IMG/VR virus record: IMGVR_UViG_3300033145_000481
Coordinates: 1 to 24,715 of that record
DNA length: 24,715 nucleotides
From: a virus
Reading direction: 5' to 3' (one strand)
Every line of letters starts with the position of its first letter. Position 1 is the first letter of the stretch. Made by a program: the position numbers and the translations under genes. The notes below the pieces were generated by a model, which was not told the DNA's origin, searched no databases, and saw nothing but the letters and a program-made list of their open reading frames with translations. Below are positions 1 through 7,001 of this stretch, piece after piece.

Positions 1-697
1 CCAAAACAAATGACGGAAACTGCTTCATTGCCGAAACCGCATTAAGTCCCAACACTGCCACCACAGCGTTAGAACGCAGAAAGCGGAATGTCTTATCAAT
101 ATCACCAGTAGGCAAAGCATAGCGAGGGTTGGCACTATCTACCAACCATTTCTGTAAAACCTTATATACAGCATCCCCCTGTGTCTGTTTAATGGCAACA
201 GCTAGCGATTTCGCCTGAGTAGACTTACCGAGCAACTTCTGTAAGTCCATCACTACGGGCTGGACTTGGCTAAAGTAACTTATATCTCTTACCCGCCCCA
301 ACAAGACATCTATAATATTCCTGTCCAACGCCTCGATTGCTTTCCCTGAACGGGGTCTGGTAAATCCCTTGGGTATTTTTGCCGACGGGAAGGTAGCCCC
401 GAACACCATCCTCGCTAGTTTTTGGTCAGACGCCTTCCCTGTAAATGCCCACCCTATATCAGATAACGCACCCCTTAATACTTTAACGGGGAAGTAATCA
501 GATTCTAAAACTATTTCCTTACCATAATTAAACCGATAAGAGGCCTGCATATCTCGTTGCTGGAAACGGGCTATCTTGCCCAGTGTATCAGCAATCATCT
601 TTTCTTCTGGGGTTAGACTATCAGCTATCTTCTGGAACTGAGCGAAGGTTTTATCTGATTGGGATTTAAGCCCGTAAGTATGAGGGAGATGAGACAT
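1..697 (-). CDS. Large polyvalent-type virion protein, downstream part (runs off left edge)
   Basis: The minus strand is open from an ATG at 697 to the window edge, giving 232 visible residues and no stop. The text has features I associate with phage polyvalent or injected virion proteins: LTPEEKMIADTL, then an SDYFP stretch, then KGFTRPRSGKAIEALD, then a helical segment ending in LGLNAVSAMKQFPS. This order (YFP, F-T-R-R-G, then a hydrophobic LGLN..S..KQ..S segment) recurs in such large proteins. The ATG lies inside the end of the preceding reading frame (666-1172) and has no convincing ribosome site, and the protein text reads on sensibly from that frame. I therefore think this is the continuation of one long gene broken by a frameshift near 697-705. 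A free-standing overlapping gene is the alternative. Confidence 0.6.
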   Translation of the reverse strand, partial: MSHLPHTYGLKSQSDKTFAQFQKIADSLTPEEKMIADTLGKIARFQQRDMQASYRFNYGKEIVLESDYFPVKVLRGALSDIGWAFTGKASDQKLARMVFGATFPSAKIPKGFTRPRSGKAIEALDRNIIDVLLGRVRDISYFSQVQPVVMDLQKLLGKSTQAKSLAVAIKQTQGDAVYKVLQKWLVDSANPRYALPTGDIDKTFRFLRSNAVVAVLGLNAVSAMKQFPSFVL

Positions 698-1172
698 TGC
701 TGTTTTTATCTAGCCTAGTAAGTTCTACATTCCCCAGTTTTACACCAATATTTTGTGTGCCTAAATTATAAAGAGCCTGTATCCCGCCTTTAGGGACTAG
801 CTTATCCCCTAGTTTTGTCATGGCGTCCATACCTGCTACGGTTTTCCCCAAAGCCCCTTGAATGCCCGTATGCATCGATTCGTAAAAGGTTTTCCACATC
901 TTGCCACCCTCTTGAAAACCATCCATCTTCTCAAATAATCTTTCAGGATGGCTAGACTTTACGACATAAGAACTTAATCTTCCCTTAAGCCTTTCACGCA
1001 ATGTGGTATTCGCCCACGCAACTTCCTTAGCAAACATCCCTGGAGTTTTGATTTCCTGCTTTGCTATGTGCCCAATCCAATCCACCAATTCAGTAGCAGT
1101 TTCTTTAATCATCTTAGACTGTTGTCTTGGGTTAAGTCCCATATCAACATTATGTGGCAACTGGTTCTGCAA
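666..1172 (-). CDS. Polyvalent-type virion protein, middle fragment (frameshifted)
   Basis: A 168-codon frame that starts only with a TTG three bases after the preceding stop. The next internal ATG is at 1142, and neither start has a good ribosome site. The middle reads SHPERLFEKMDGFQEGGKMW followed by a helical TM-like or amphipathic region and GNVELTR. In polyvalent phage proteins an LDG-G segment followed by a G-x-x-LT-R segment precedes the YFP region seen in the next frame. Losing or gaining one base at 1175-1180 joins this frame to the 214-aa protein upstream, and a second shift near 697 joins it to the left-edge frame. Likely a fragment of one long virion gene, not an independent protein. 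Confidence 0.55.
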   Translation of the reverse strand: MQNQLPHNVDMGLNPRQQSKMIKETATELVDWIGHIAKQEIKTPGMFAKEVAWANTTLRERLKGRLSSYVVKSSHPERLFEKMDGFQEGGKMWKTFYESMHTGIQGALGKTVAGMDAMTKLGDKLVPKGGIQALYNLGTQNIGVKLGNVELTRLDKNSNVSSPSYLRA

Positions 1173-1174
1173 CT

Positions 1175-1819
1175 CTAATTAGCAAGTTTCTCCGCAATCT
1201 TCCCCATTGCCTTAGCTGGTAATGCTTCTGCTACGGCTACGGGTTTTAATGCTTTAGCTGCTACTGTTGCTGCTTTCCCTCCCCTTGCCAATAAAGCAGC
1301 CCTAGCCCCGATAGCGGAGGCAGCGGGGAGCATCGCCCAAGCAGGCAGTTCATACCCAAGTCGTTGGAGTTCTGGCAATTCTTTGTATGCTTCTTCATAT
1401 AGCGGCGAACTTGGGATTGCCCCAGCAAGAAACTCGGCTGGGTATTTGATAAGCCTGCCTTCTTTAGCCATGTATTTATACAAATCCTCTTCACTGTTGG
1501 GGTCAAACCCCGCCTCCTTCATCCCCTCAGCTATTTCACTCACTGTTTTCACTAACCGTTGAGTTACAAGCTGAGGCGCAGCAAGTGCTTGCCCACTAAT
1601 CTTAAATGGTAGGTTGAATAACTCACCTGCTGTTTGAGGCAACCAAGGTGAGGTGGGGGGTTTAATGGGAGGGGATGGTGGTGGCTCTTCCCCCCTCAAC
1701 TCCTTCATAAATTCAGAGGCACTCCCACCTTGCGGAGCTACTCTACTGGCTTCTTCTTCCTCTTCCTCCACCCGCTTCCACAATTTATTCATTTTAGGCT
1801 GCCATGCGATTGTTGCCAT
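1175..1819 (-). CDS. N-terminal part of polyvalent-type virion protein
   Basis: 214 codons starting at ATG 1819 behind AGAGGTAAGAT. The N-terminus has an acidic EEEEEE run and a proline-rich linker (EEPPPSPPIKPPTSPW). The C-terminal half is hydrophobic and alanine-rich (LPAWAMLPAASAIGARAALLA then KAATVAAKALKPVAVAEALPAK), which could insert in or cross a membrane during DNA ejection. The stop TAG is followed at once by the open frame 666-1172 in another phase. Restoring one base at AATTAG (1175-1180) gives a smooth KLANLELQNQLPHNVD junction. No enzymatic motif is visible. I infer the amino-terminal part of a large ejected or minor virion protein, with the exact role unknown. Confidence 0.5.
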   Translation of the reverse strand: MATIAWQPKMNKLWKRVEEEEEEASRVAPQGGSASEFMKELRGEEPPPSPPIKPPTSPWLPQTAGELFNLPFKISGQALAAPQLVTQRLVKTVSEIAEGMKEAGFDPNSEEDLYKYMAKEGRLIKYPAEFLAGAIPSSPLYEEAYKELPELQRLGYELPAWAMLPAASAIGARAALLARGGKAATVAAKALKPVAVAEALPAKAMGKIAEKLAN

Positions 1820-1822
1820 ATC

Positions 1823-1931
1823 TTACCTCTGCCTTTGGGGAAGCCACCTACCACGCCTTCCAATAGGAGCTTGGGGTTGCATCTGTAACATGTGGGCGTA
1901 TATGTCTTCAAGAGACCTAAGTAAAACCTTT
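1823..1931 (-). pseudogene. Out-of-frame C-terminal tail of the 437-aa virion protein
   Basis: Downstream of the apparent stop of the gene at 1917-3137, the +1 frame reads KVLLRSLEDIYAHMLQM and ends in QAPIGRRGRWLPQRQR. It stops at 1823-1825, directly next to the ribosome site and ATG (1819) of the next gene. One base too many in the AAA at 1929-1931 (or the nearby TTTT) would explain the shift. The tight coupling to the next gene, as for all neighbouring genes, and the arginine-rich ordered tail support this as the true C-terminus. The evidence is compositional only, with no motif. Confidence 0.45.
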
Positions 1932-3137
1932 AAGCCCCGCCTGAACCGATGGTGGAGTTTGCCCCCATAACTGACCACTGGGAGTTGGCATCTGTCCCTT
2001 TGTTATAGGTTGCCCTTCGGTAAGCCACGGTGCGAATTTATGCAGCCAAGCTGGTGTTGGAGGTGCTGTGGGTCTTGGGCGTGCCTTACCCTTCTTCGGA
2101 GTTTTTGTTACAAATTCACCTTTAACATCTTCATAAGAAGGAGTTTCTTGAGCAGATGTTTCTGCCTTCTTCTGTTGCCACGCTGTAAAAGCCCTACCTG
2201 ATGAGAAAGGTATATCAATTTCCCCATCAGGTTTGATGACTATATTACCGCTACCAACCTGTTCATTGGGTGGAGCATAAGTATAATCCTCTGGTTTCGG
2301 GTAGGGTTCACCCAATTGAGCAAGCGGTTCAGTTATAGACTCTACAGGGGCATAACCTTTCTGGACTAATTCCTCTAACCGTGTAGGGTCATACTTCTTT
2401 AAATAAGCAGCATAGGGGTTTCTGGAGCCTTCCTTATGCCACTCAGGGGAGCTAAATTGTGCTATTCTGGCTTGGTCAGCATACCACCTCTCAATCCATC
2501 CCTCCTCACCCAATCCAGCCATCTCTACCGCATACTGTAACTCGGTCATCCTTAACTGGGCATCCTGAAAATCACCTTGTTGTTTTAGTTGCTGCTGCTC
2601 TAATGCTATCTGGGATTTCTGGTAGTCATTCATTCCTAGTGTTTCAGTTCTACCTAAAGCATCACGGCTTAGCTCTTTACCAGTTTCGTCATAGCTGATA
2701 ACAAAGTCGTAACCACCCTCGGAAATTACCTTGGTATCGGCGGGATATTCTTCGGGGAGTTCTGGTGTTGCCGCCGCTGCCCACTTGTTATAATCCTTAT
2801 AAATGGCGGGTAACTTTGGTAGACCAAATTGCTCAGCCGTTCCCCACACTCCAGCATCTATTTGGGAAGCGGCATAGTTCTCCTCAACTCTATGTGCTTC
2901 AATTAAAAGTCTTTTCTTGTCTGGGTCTAACTCAGCCTCCTCTTCAGACTTGTTCCGTTCTTGTAATAGCGTGAGATACAAACGCCAGTCCCACTCCCCT
3001 ATACCCACCCTATCCGCAGGAGCAGACGGGGGTAATGTAGGTGATGGTTGCCCTGCTAGTCTATATTGCCCCCTACTCGCAAGCCAATCGCTTATCCCAG
3101 TTCCCCACGGCGACCATTTGCTTATTCCATCAGGCAT
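1917..3137 (-). CDS. Virion-associated protein, function unknown (about 437 aa if frame restored)
   Basis: The frame of 406 codons starts at ATG 3137, overlapping the previous stop as TAATG behind GGGAGGTTCA. No enzymatic motif was recognised. It has a charged N-terminal part, a long helical glutamine-rich centre (ALEQQQLKQQGDFQDAQLRM, a probable coiled coil), a middle with WYADQARIAQFSSPEWHKEG, and proline-rich C-terminal linkers (RPRPTAPPTPAW). It lies two small genes after the portal and just before a polyvalent-type protein, so a head-internal, scaffold-like or ejection role is possible. I see no capsid-protease or major-capsid signature. The end at 1917 is probably premature (see 1823-1931). 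Confidence 0.6.
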   Translation of the reverse strand: MPDGISKWSPWGTGISDWLASRGQYRLAGQPSPTLPPSAPADRVGIGEWDWRLYLTLLQERNKSEEEAELDPDKKRLLIEAHRVEENYAASQIDAGVWGTAEQFGLPKLPAIYKDYNKWAAAATPELPEEYPADTKVISEGGYDFVISYDETGKELSRDALGRTETLGMNDYQKSQIALEQQQLKQQGDFQDAQLRMTELQYAVEMAGLGEEGWIERWYADQARIAQFSSPEWHKEGSRNPYAAYLKKYDPTRLEELVQKGYAPVESITEPLAQLGEPYPKPEDYTYAPPNEQVGSGNIVIKPDGEIDIPFSSGRAFTAWQQKKAETSAQETPSYEDVKGEFVTKTPKKGKARPRPTAPPTPAWLHKFAPWLTEGQPITKGQMPTPSGQLWGQTPPSVQAGLKGFT

Positions 3138-3325
3138 TATGAACCTCCCAAGAAGTCATTTAATTGTTTGTCGTTCTCTATTTTGTCCATTATTTCAGCA
3201 TCCTTTACGGGTTCCATCCGCAGGGGCTTAGTTCTCTTATATTTCTTGTGTAGTAAATCCTTCACTAGATTGCGCCTGCGTAGCATCTCATCAACTACTA
3301 AATCACCGATATGCTCATCAGCCAT
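3137..3325 (-). CDS. Small hypothetical phage protein
   Basis: 62 codons starting at ATG 3325, overlapping the portal tail stop as TAATG, and ending in a TAATG overlap with the next gene, so it sits tightly in the virion operon. The sequence is highly charged and helical (VVDEMLRRRNLVKDLLHKKYKR, then MDKIENDKQLNDFLGGS). No family was recognised. The position directly after the portal suggests a head-assembly accessory, but nothing in the residues proves it. Confidence 0.6.
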   Translation of the reverse strand: MADEHIGDLVVDEMLRRRNLVKDLLHKKYKRTKPLRMEPVKDAEIMDKIENDKQLNDFLGGS

Positions 3326-3639
3326 TAGTAACCCCCCCCCATATCGGGTGGATGTCTTACTCCCTTGCTTTCTTGGGAAAGTTCAATCTCCTCTTGCCCC
3401 CGTTCAGTCTTGACTTCGCCCTGAACTCGTCTGCGCTGTGCGGAGGTTGTGCCACCTTGTCCTGATATTTCTGCACCCTTAGCCTGTAGCTTTTCAAGAT
3501 ATCCCTCTAATTCAGCCTCTTCAGCAAAGAGCATCTTGTATATTGCCCCTGCTTCCTCACTCATAGTCAGCTGGTCTACAATCCGTGCTGCCATAATCCC
3601 GTCAGCCTCTTCTTCATTGAACCCTGCCCGAAGTTCCAT
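3325..3639 (-). CDS. Portal protein C-terminal part (in shifted frame)
   Basis: Read alone this starts at an ATG inside the end of the portal frame. The frame is open further upstream, and reading ILTGREAMELRAGFNEEEAD directly after the portal's DPVEEDRK gives the usual portal pattern: a DP-EEDRK segment, a GRE-x-x-EL stretch, then helices to the clip or tail. It continues with TMSEEAGAIYKMLFAEEAEL and a low-complexity Q/R/E-rich tail ending in MGGGY. It is best explained as the last ~110 residues of the portal, separated by a missing base in the AAA at 3660-3662. A separate small protein starting at 3639 is less likely. Confidence 0.65.
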   Translation of the reverse strand: MELRAGFNEEEADGIMAARIVDQLTMSEEAGAIYKMLFAEEAELEGYLEKLQAKGAEISGQGGTTSAQRRRVQGEVKTERGQEEIELSQESKGVRHPPDMGGGY

Positions 3640-4946
3640 AGCTTCTCTCCCTGTGAGGATTTCCTGTCTTCCTCTACTGGGTCAGCTGCTTTGAGGTCTA
3701 TACTTATCTTGTAATCCACATCCAAGTCGCCCTTGTTTAGTTTGGCGGGTTTCCAGTCGGGGATTGTGTTGCATATCTCCAGCCCCATCTCAAGGATAGT
3801 CGCTTTGGCATTTTGGGTATTCTCTATAACTGTGTCGTATCTACGCCTTGAAAGTGAAGCTGTGATATCCTTACTCCTACCACTAACAGGAAATGGAAGA
3901 GCAGCGCCAATAAGGGGATACTTGCGCAGTATCTCTCCCTGTAAATCGTGTAACCGCTGGAACATCTCCCCAGAAGGGAGCACTCTTTCCATAAGTTCCA
4001 CCTCCTTTTGCCCGTAAACTTTAATAAGTATCGGCTGATGAGCAAAGATATGGAGAATAGAGGCTATATCACTACGGAGCATTGCCTCCTCCATAATTAA
4101 ATCCTTCGCAAAACGAATGTCGCCACAAATGAGTTCGGCCAATTCCCCATCAGGGGAACGCCTACCAAAACCAGAGTATTTTCTTACATAGGGAACGAAG
4201 GGGTAGATATTCTCCTCTATCCCATCTGTTACTGCTATCCCATTTGCCTCACAGTATCTAATATCCCTATCAATGTACTCCAGCCACTTTATTTGTTTCT
4301 CATCTTTTAGTAAGCTGAAGTCTATATCTGGGTATAGCGGGATAAGTTCCCTTAATTGTCTCTCATAGGAAACGATTACCCAATCTGGTCTGCCATCGTC
4401 ATCTTCCTGGGGTGAACCATAGACTACCATCGGTTCGGGCGTAATAAGTTTAACGGGAAGTCCTATTCGTTTACTGGCATCTACCTTCCCCTCACCCTTG
4501 CAATACTTACACTTACTTTTACCTATCTTGCCCCTCCCCCTACATTCGGGGCAATCAGCCCAATTCTCGTTATGGACTATCTTATAATATGCCTCCCCCC
4601 TTGATACCAGCCCCTTTACATACTCTTTGGTGGGATTGGGGCTTTGCCTCAGAAATGTTGGTATCCATTCTTGGTTTAATACCGCACTGATGCGCTTACC
4701 CGCTTCTTGTTTACCAGAAAGGACACTGACTAGAGCTTGTGGATTGGAGGTGTTAATCTGTTGTGCGGCGGCATCTACTATCTCTCTGGCAATGCCCGAA
4801 TGGAACTCTCTGTGGAGATTTTTAATATCAATCTTGAAGGTGTCGTTGATATAGGTTAATTCTTCTCTCTGTTTTCTTCTAGTCTCACCGTAGAGTTTAT
4901 CTTTGCAGTGTGGTTCCAATTCATGGATTTCTTTTATGGTTCGCAT
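3576..4946 (-). CDS. Phage portal protein (main part) with DnaJ-like zinc module
   Basis: Forms the dodecameric ring through which DNA is packaged; it lies directly after the large terminase, as usual. I prefer ATG 4946, behind TTGGAGGTGTTG, over ATG 4973. Residues about 130-160 hold CPECRGRG...CKYCKGEG, two CxxCxGxG units like the DnaJ zinc-finger repeats. Then come PEPMVVYGSP, DWVIVSYERQ, a long middle, and the portal-like EEAMLRSDIASILHIFAHQPI and VELMERVLPSGEMFQRLHDLQ. The conserved AADPVEEDRK lies near the end, after which this frame degenerates (KSSQGEKLWNFG) and stops at 3576. The proper C-terminus continues in the frame of 3325-3639, giving about 540 residues in total. Assignment rests on position and pattern and was not checked by alignment. 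Confidence 0.75.
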   Translation of the reverse strand: MRTIKEIHELEPHCKDKLYGETRRKQREELTYINDTFKIDIKNLHREFHSGIAREIVDAAAQQINTSNPQALVSVLSGKQEAGKRISAVLNQEWIPTFLRQSPNPTKEYVKGLVSRGEAYYKIVHNENWADCPECRGRGKIGKSKCKYCKGEGKVDASKRIGLPVKLITPEPMVVYGSPQEDDDGRPDWVIVSYERQLRELIPLYPDIDFSLLKDEKQIKWLEYIDRDIRYCEANGIAVTDGIEENIYPFVPYVRKYSGFGRRSPDGELAELICGDIRFAKDLIMEEAMLRSDIASILHIFAHQPILIKVYGQKEVELMERVLPSGEMFQRLHDLQGEILRKYPLIGAALPFPVSGRSKDITASLSRRRYDTVIENTQNAKATILEMGLEICNTIPDWKPAKLNKGDLDVDYKISIDLKAADPVEEDRKSSQGEKLWNFGQGSMKKRLTGLWQHGL

Positions 4947-4966
4947 CAACACCTCCAACAGAAATA

Positions 4967-4981
4967 GGGGCATACTGCCCC
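4967..4981 (-). promoter_or_regulatory. Small hairpin over the upstream portal start
   Basis: GGGGC-AGTAT-GCCCC is a perfect 5-bp stem with a 5-nt loop that contains the upstream candidate ATG (4973), 20 bases before the preferred portal start. It could mask this start or adjust initiation. This is seen in sequence only. Confidence 0.3.
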
Positions 4982-5001
4982 CCTCTTTTAGATATCTATT
5001 T

Positions 5002-5071
5002 AAGGGCGAGGCTTTGTCAGAAGAAAGCTATCATAGCCCTGTCAGCCACGCTTTATCCCCTGCTCGCCCTT
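5002..5071 (-). promoter_or_regulatory. Structured leader RNA of the portal transcript
   Basis: On the minus strand AAGGGCGAG (5063-5071) and CTCGCCCTT (5002-5010) are perfect 9-bp complements enclosing 52 nt. Inside is a second small palindrome, GCTA-TGA-TAGC. The outer stem begins at the predicted transcription start of the promoter at 5079-5087, so the transcript would begin with this fold. No run of U follows the stem, so an intrinsic terminator is unlikely. A cis-regulatory element or protein-binding leader for the portal and virion genes is the better guess. Confidence 0.5.
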
Positions 5072-5078
5072 CATACTT

Positions 5079-5087
5079 ATTATACCA
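5079..5087 (-). promoter_or_regulatory. Extended -10 promoter for portal/virion genes
   Basis: Reading leftward, TGTGGTATAAT contains a perfect TATAAT (5079-5084) preceded by TGG, the extended -10 element. There is no recognisable -35 box. It lies between the terminase stop and the portal leader, so the virion genes can be transcribed apart from the terminase. Confidence 0.6.
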
Positions 5088-5097
5088 CACTCGTTAT

Positions 5098-6627
5098 TTA
5101 CCACTTCTCCGCATACTGGAATGAGGATATGCCTACCTTGCCAGTCGTGGGCATATCCTTTCTTATCTGTAAGGCAATCGCCCACATCATCACGAAGTCA
5201 TCGTGCGCGCCGCCACGGGCTTCACCTGCCGCATATTTAGTAGTTCTTATGAAGGAACGAAACTCATCAATAACATCAATCTCTGGTTCATTAATATCCC
5301 TAATAAAGATAGCCTCAGCTAAATCAGATATCATATCTGACCTATTCGTTCCCGTCCACCAGCCCTCTTTTGTCTTAGCTTTATCGTGATAAAACCAATT
5401 GGTTATACCTAAATCCCGCAACTTTGTGATTAAGGTCAAGCCGCAGGAGTTGCTCTCCACGGCAGTAAATGGTTCAAAGTATCTCTCGTATAGGTCAAAC
5501 AGTATTAACGCCTGTTCCTCTAGTGTTATCCTTCCGTGGATGCTTACAACCCGTGTGTTCCACTTATCAAATACTCCACCCGCACAAGGATCTCCCTCCT
5601 TATTCCCCTCCGAGGAGTCCATAACCATACTGTACTTACCAGTAGTAATTGGTTCTTGGTATATCTTTACCAGACCGTTACGTTCTTCTCTTATCGGGGA
5701 TGTGCACCGCTTCGCCAAATCATTCAAAGCGTCAAGGTCAAACCTGCAGATTGTCTTTGATGGGGCTAGTGCCTGAGCAAGACTTTCGGGATATTCCTTC
5801 TCTCTTTGATATTCAGGATACTTGGGAATAATCTGCTTGGCAAACCACTCATCTAGGGAAAGTTTATCCGACCTGACGGGGCGCAATCTCCAGTTAGCTA
5901 AATCGTGGAGATACGCATTACTCAACCCATCCCTTGCCTCAATCACTCTCTGGTTAAGGTGGTTATTCATATCCTCAAAACTCAATGTTCCGAGGTCAAT
6001 CATCTGGGCGCCGCCAGCATCTATGGTCGGGCCAATAGCAGCAAAGTTTATTTCGCCATAAGGATGTGAAGCAAGTTCGTCTCTTACCACTAACGAGGCG
6101 TCCGTAGAACGCCCAGCACCCTTCACGGAGGCCAACGCCCTTATCTCGCTATTGGAGTCAACAAAATCAATTATCCCCTGATTATCTGGATGTTTCTCGT
6201 TGGGCTTTAAGAAGTCAGGGAGGTTATCATAAATAAAACGGCACTTGAATATCATTTGGAACGCTTCGGGTTCGCCCTTTGACATTATCAAAACTTTAGC
6301 AGCGTCGTTAAATAAAACCAGCCAGTCAATATAAATACAGACAAGCCACGTAATACCAAGCTGCCGTGCCTTCGGGATAACGATTTCCTTGTGCGTTAAA
6401 AACACATCAAGCGTATCAAGGAGATACTGCCAATCCTGCCACTTGACCTTTTTCTTCTTGTCCCTATCGATTATATGGCAGAATTTACTAGCGAAGTAGG
6501 ATAGGCTCTGCTTGCACGCCATCCTCTGTGCGACCTGTTCCTCCACTTGCGCTGGCGTTAGAATCTTTTTGGAGGATTTGGGCCGTGCGTTTGGCAATCC
6601 GCTCTTCTGCTTCTTTGGTAAACTCAT
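5098..6627 (-). CDS. terL: Terminase large subunit (TerL)
   Basis: The ATPase and nuclease that packages DNA through the portal. The ATPase half has a Walker A-like PKARQLGITWL (residues ~83-93). The lysine is upstream of the loop, a deviant form I know from other TerL proteins. The Walker B is SLVVRDELASHP (~178-189), with catalytic D-E. The nuclease half has MVMDSSEGNKEGDP (first aspartate), AVESNSCGLTLI, and GGAHDDFVMMWAIAL near the C-terminus (final acidic pair). These match the RNase H-like nuclease. Length 509 is usual. ATG 6627 lies inside the upstream frame, 140 bases before its end. ATG 6525 is a possible shorter start, but residues such as KILTPAQVEEQVAQR look genuinely coding. The frame is intact throughout, unlike the portal. 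Confidence 0.92.
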   Translation of the reverse strand: MSLPKKQKSGLPNARPKSSKKILTPAQVEEQVAQRMACKQSLSYFASKFCHIIDRDKKKKVKWQDWQYLLDTLDVFLTHKEIVIPKARQLGITWLVCIYIDWLVLFNDAAKVLIMSKGEPEAFQMIFKCRFIYDNLPDFLKPNEKHPDNQGIIDFVDSNSEIRALASVKGAGRSTDASLVVRDELASHPYGEINFAAIGPTIDAGGAQMIDLGTLSFEDMNNHLNQRVIEARDGLSNAYLHDLANWRLRPVRSDKLSLDEWFAKQIIPKYPEYQREKEYPESLAQALAPSKTICRFDLDALNDLAKRCTSPIREERNGLVKIYQEPITTGKYSMVMDSSEGNKEGDPCAGGVFDKWNTRVVSIHGRITLEEQALILFDLYERYFEPFTAVESNSCGLTLITKLRDLGITNWFYHDKAKTKEGWWTGTNRSDMISDLAEAIFIRDINEPEIDVIDEFRSFIRTTKYAAGEARGGAHDDFVMMWAIALQIRKDMPTTGKVGISSFQYAEKW

Positions 6628-6814
6628 ATGTGTGTGTCTCTTCCTTCTTGTCTATCATCTCGCCTTTTGATTTCAGGTAATCAGTTATCTCGCCCCTGCG
6701 CCCCTTTTCAATCCCCATCAAAAAGAGTATACGCTTAGAGAGTTCTATCATCTTATCGTGGTCGCCCTCTTCTGCGTATTTCCTGGCAGACCTCCTGAAT
6801 GGTGGGTCTAGCAT
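6488..6814 (-). CDS. Probable small terminase, C-terminal part (shifted frame)
   Basis: The first ~80 residues look coding (FRRSARKYAEEGDHDKMIEL then SKRILFLMGIEKGRRGEITD), as in the helical oligomerisation part of HTH-type small terminases. The last ~45 overlap the TerL start and are low in pattern. The ATG at 6814 lies inside the previous HTH frame. No ribosome site fits it, although an AGGAGG lies just after it. Reading ...ANARPPFRRSARKYAEEGD directly from the HTH frame is natural if CCC at 6804-6806 is read as CC. It is either the second half of one split TerS or a coupled overlapping gene. Confidence 0.55.
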   Translation of the reverse strand: MLDPPFRRSARKYAEEGDHDKMIELSKRILFLMGIEKGRRGEITDYLKSKGEMIDKKEETHTYEFTKEAEERIAKRTAQILQKDSNASASGGTGRTEDGVQAEPILLR

Positions 6815-7001
6815 TAGCCAATGGAACTAAGCCAAACTCTCGTTCATACTTACTACGGCTAGCCTTCCACCGTCTCAAAGTAAGCGTGGCAACATTGATA
6901 TTCTTAGCAAACTCTATCTGTGTTCTCGGCTCTCTATCCTCTTTAGGTGTATCAAGCCAATTAAAGAAGTCTATTACTGGTTGTTTATTTTTTATAGTCA
7001 T
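6753..7001 (-). CDS. HTH protein, probable small terminase N-terminal part
   Basis: 82 codons starting at ATG 7001 behind AGAGGAAA. Residues ~27-47 read TQIEFAKNINVATLTLRRWK, a helix-turn-helix with the pattern Q-x-EFAK-x-x-x-V-x-x-x-TL-x-x-WK that is usual in TerS DNA-binding domains. It recognises the packaging site in such proteins. Its neighbour is TerL, so small terminase is the natural call. After LANARP the frame loses likeness (TIQEVCQEIRRRGRPR), while the +1 frame continues with helical text (see 6488-6814). The start region carries the TATAGTCATTTTC repeat copy (6993-7005) found again after 7443. Confidence 0.65.
   Translation of the reverse strand: MTIKNKQPVIDFFNWLDTPKEDREPRTQIEFAKNINVATLTLRRWKASRSKYEREFGLVPLANARPTIQEVCQEIRRRGRPR

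Noticed and set aside
6340-6380. Large terminase Walker A without lysine at the usual place (RQLGIT)
   Set aside because: The upstream lysine in PKARQLGITWL fits the deviant P-loop known in terminases, so it is not evidence of a dead enzyme.
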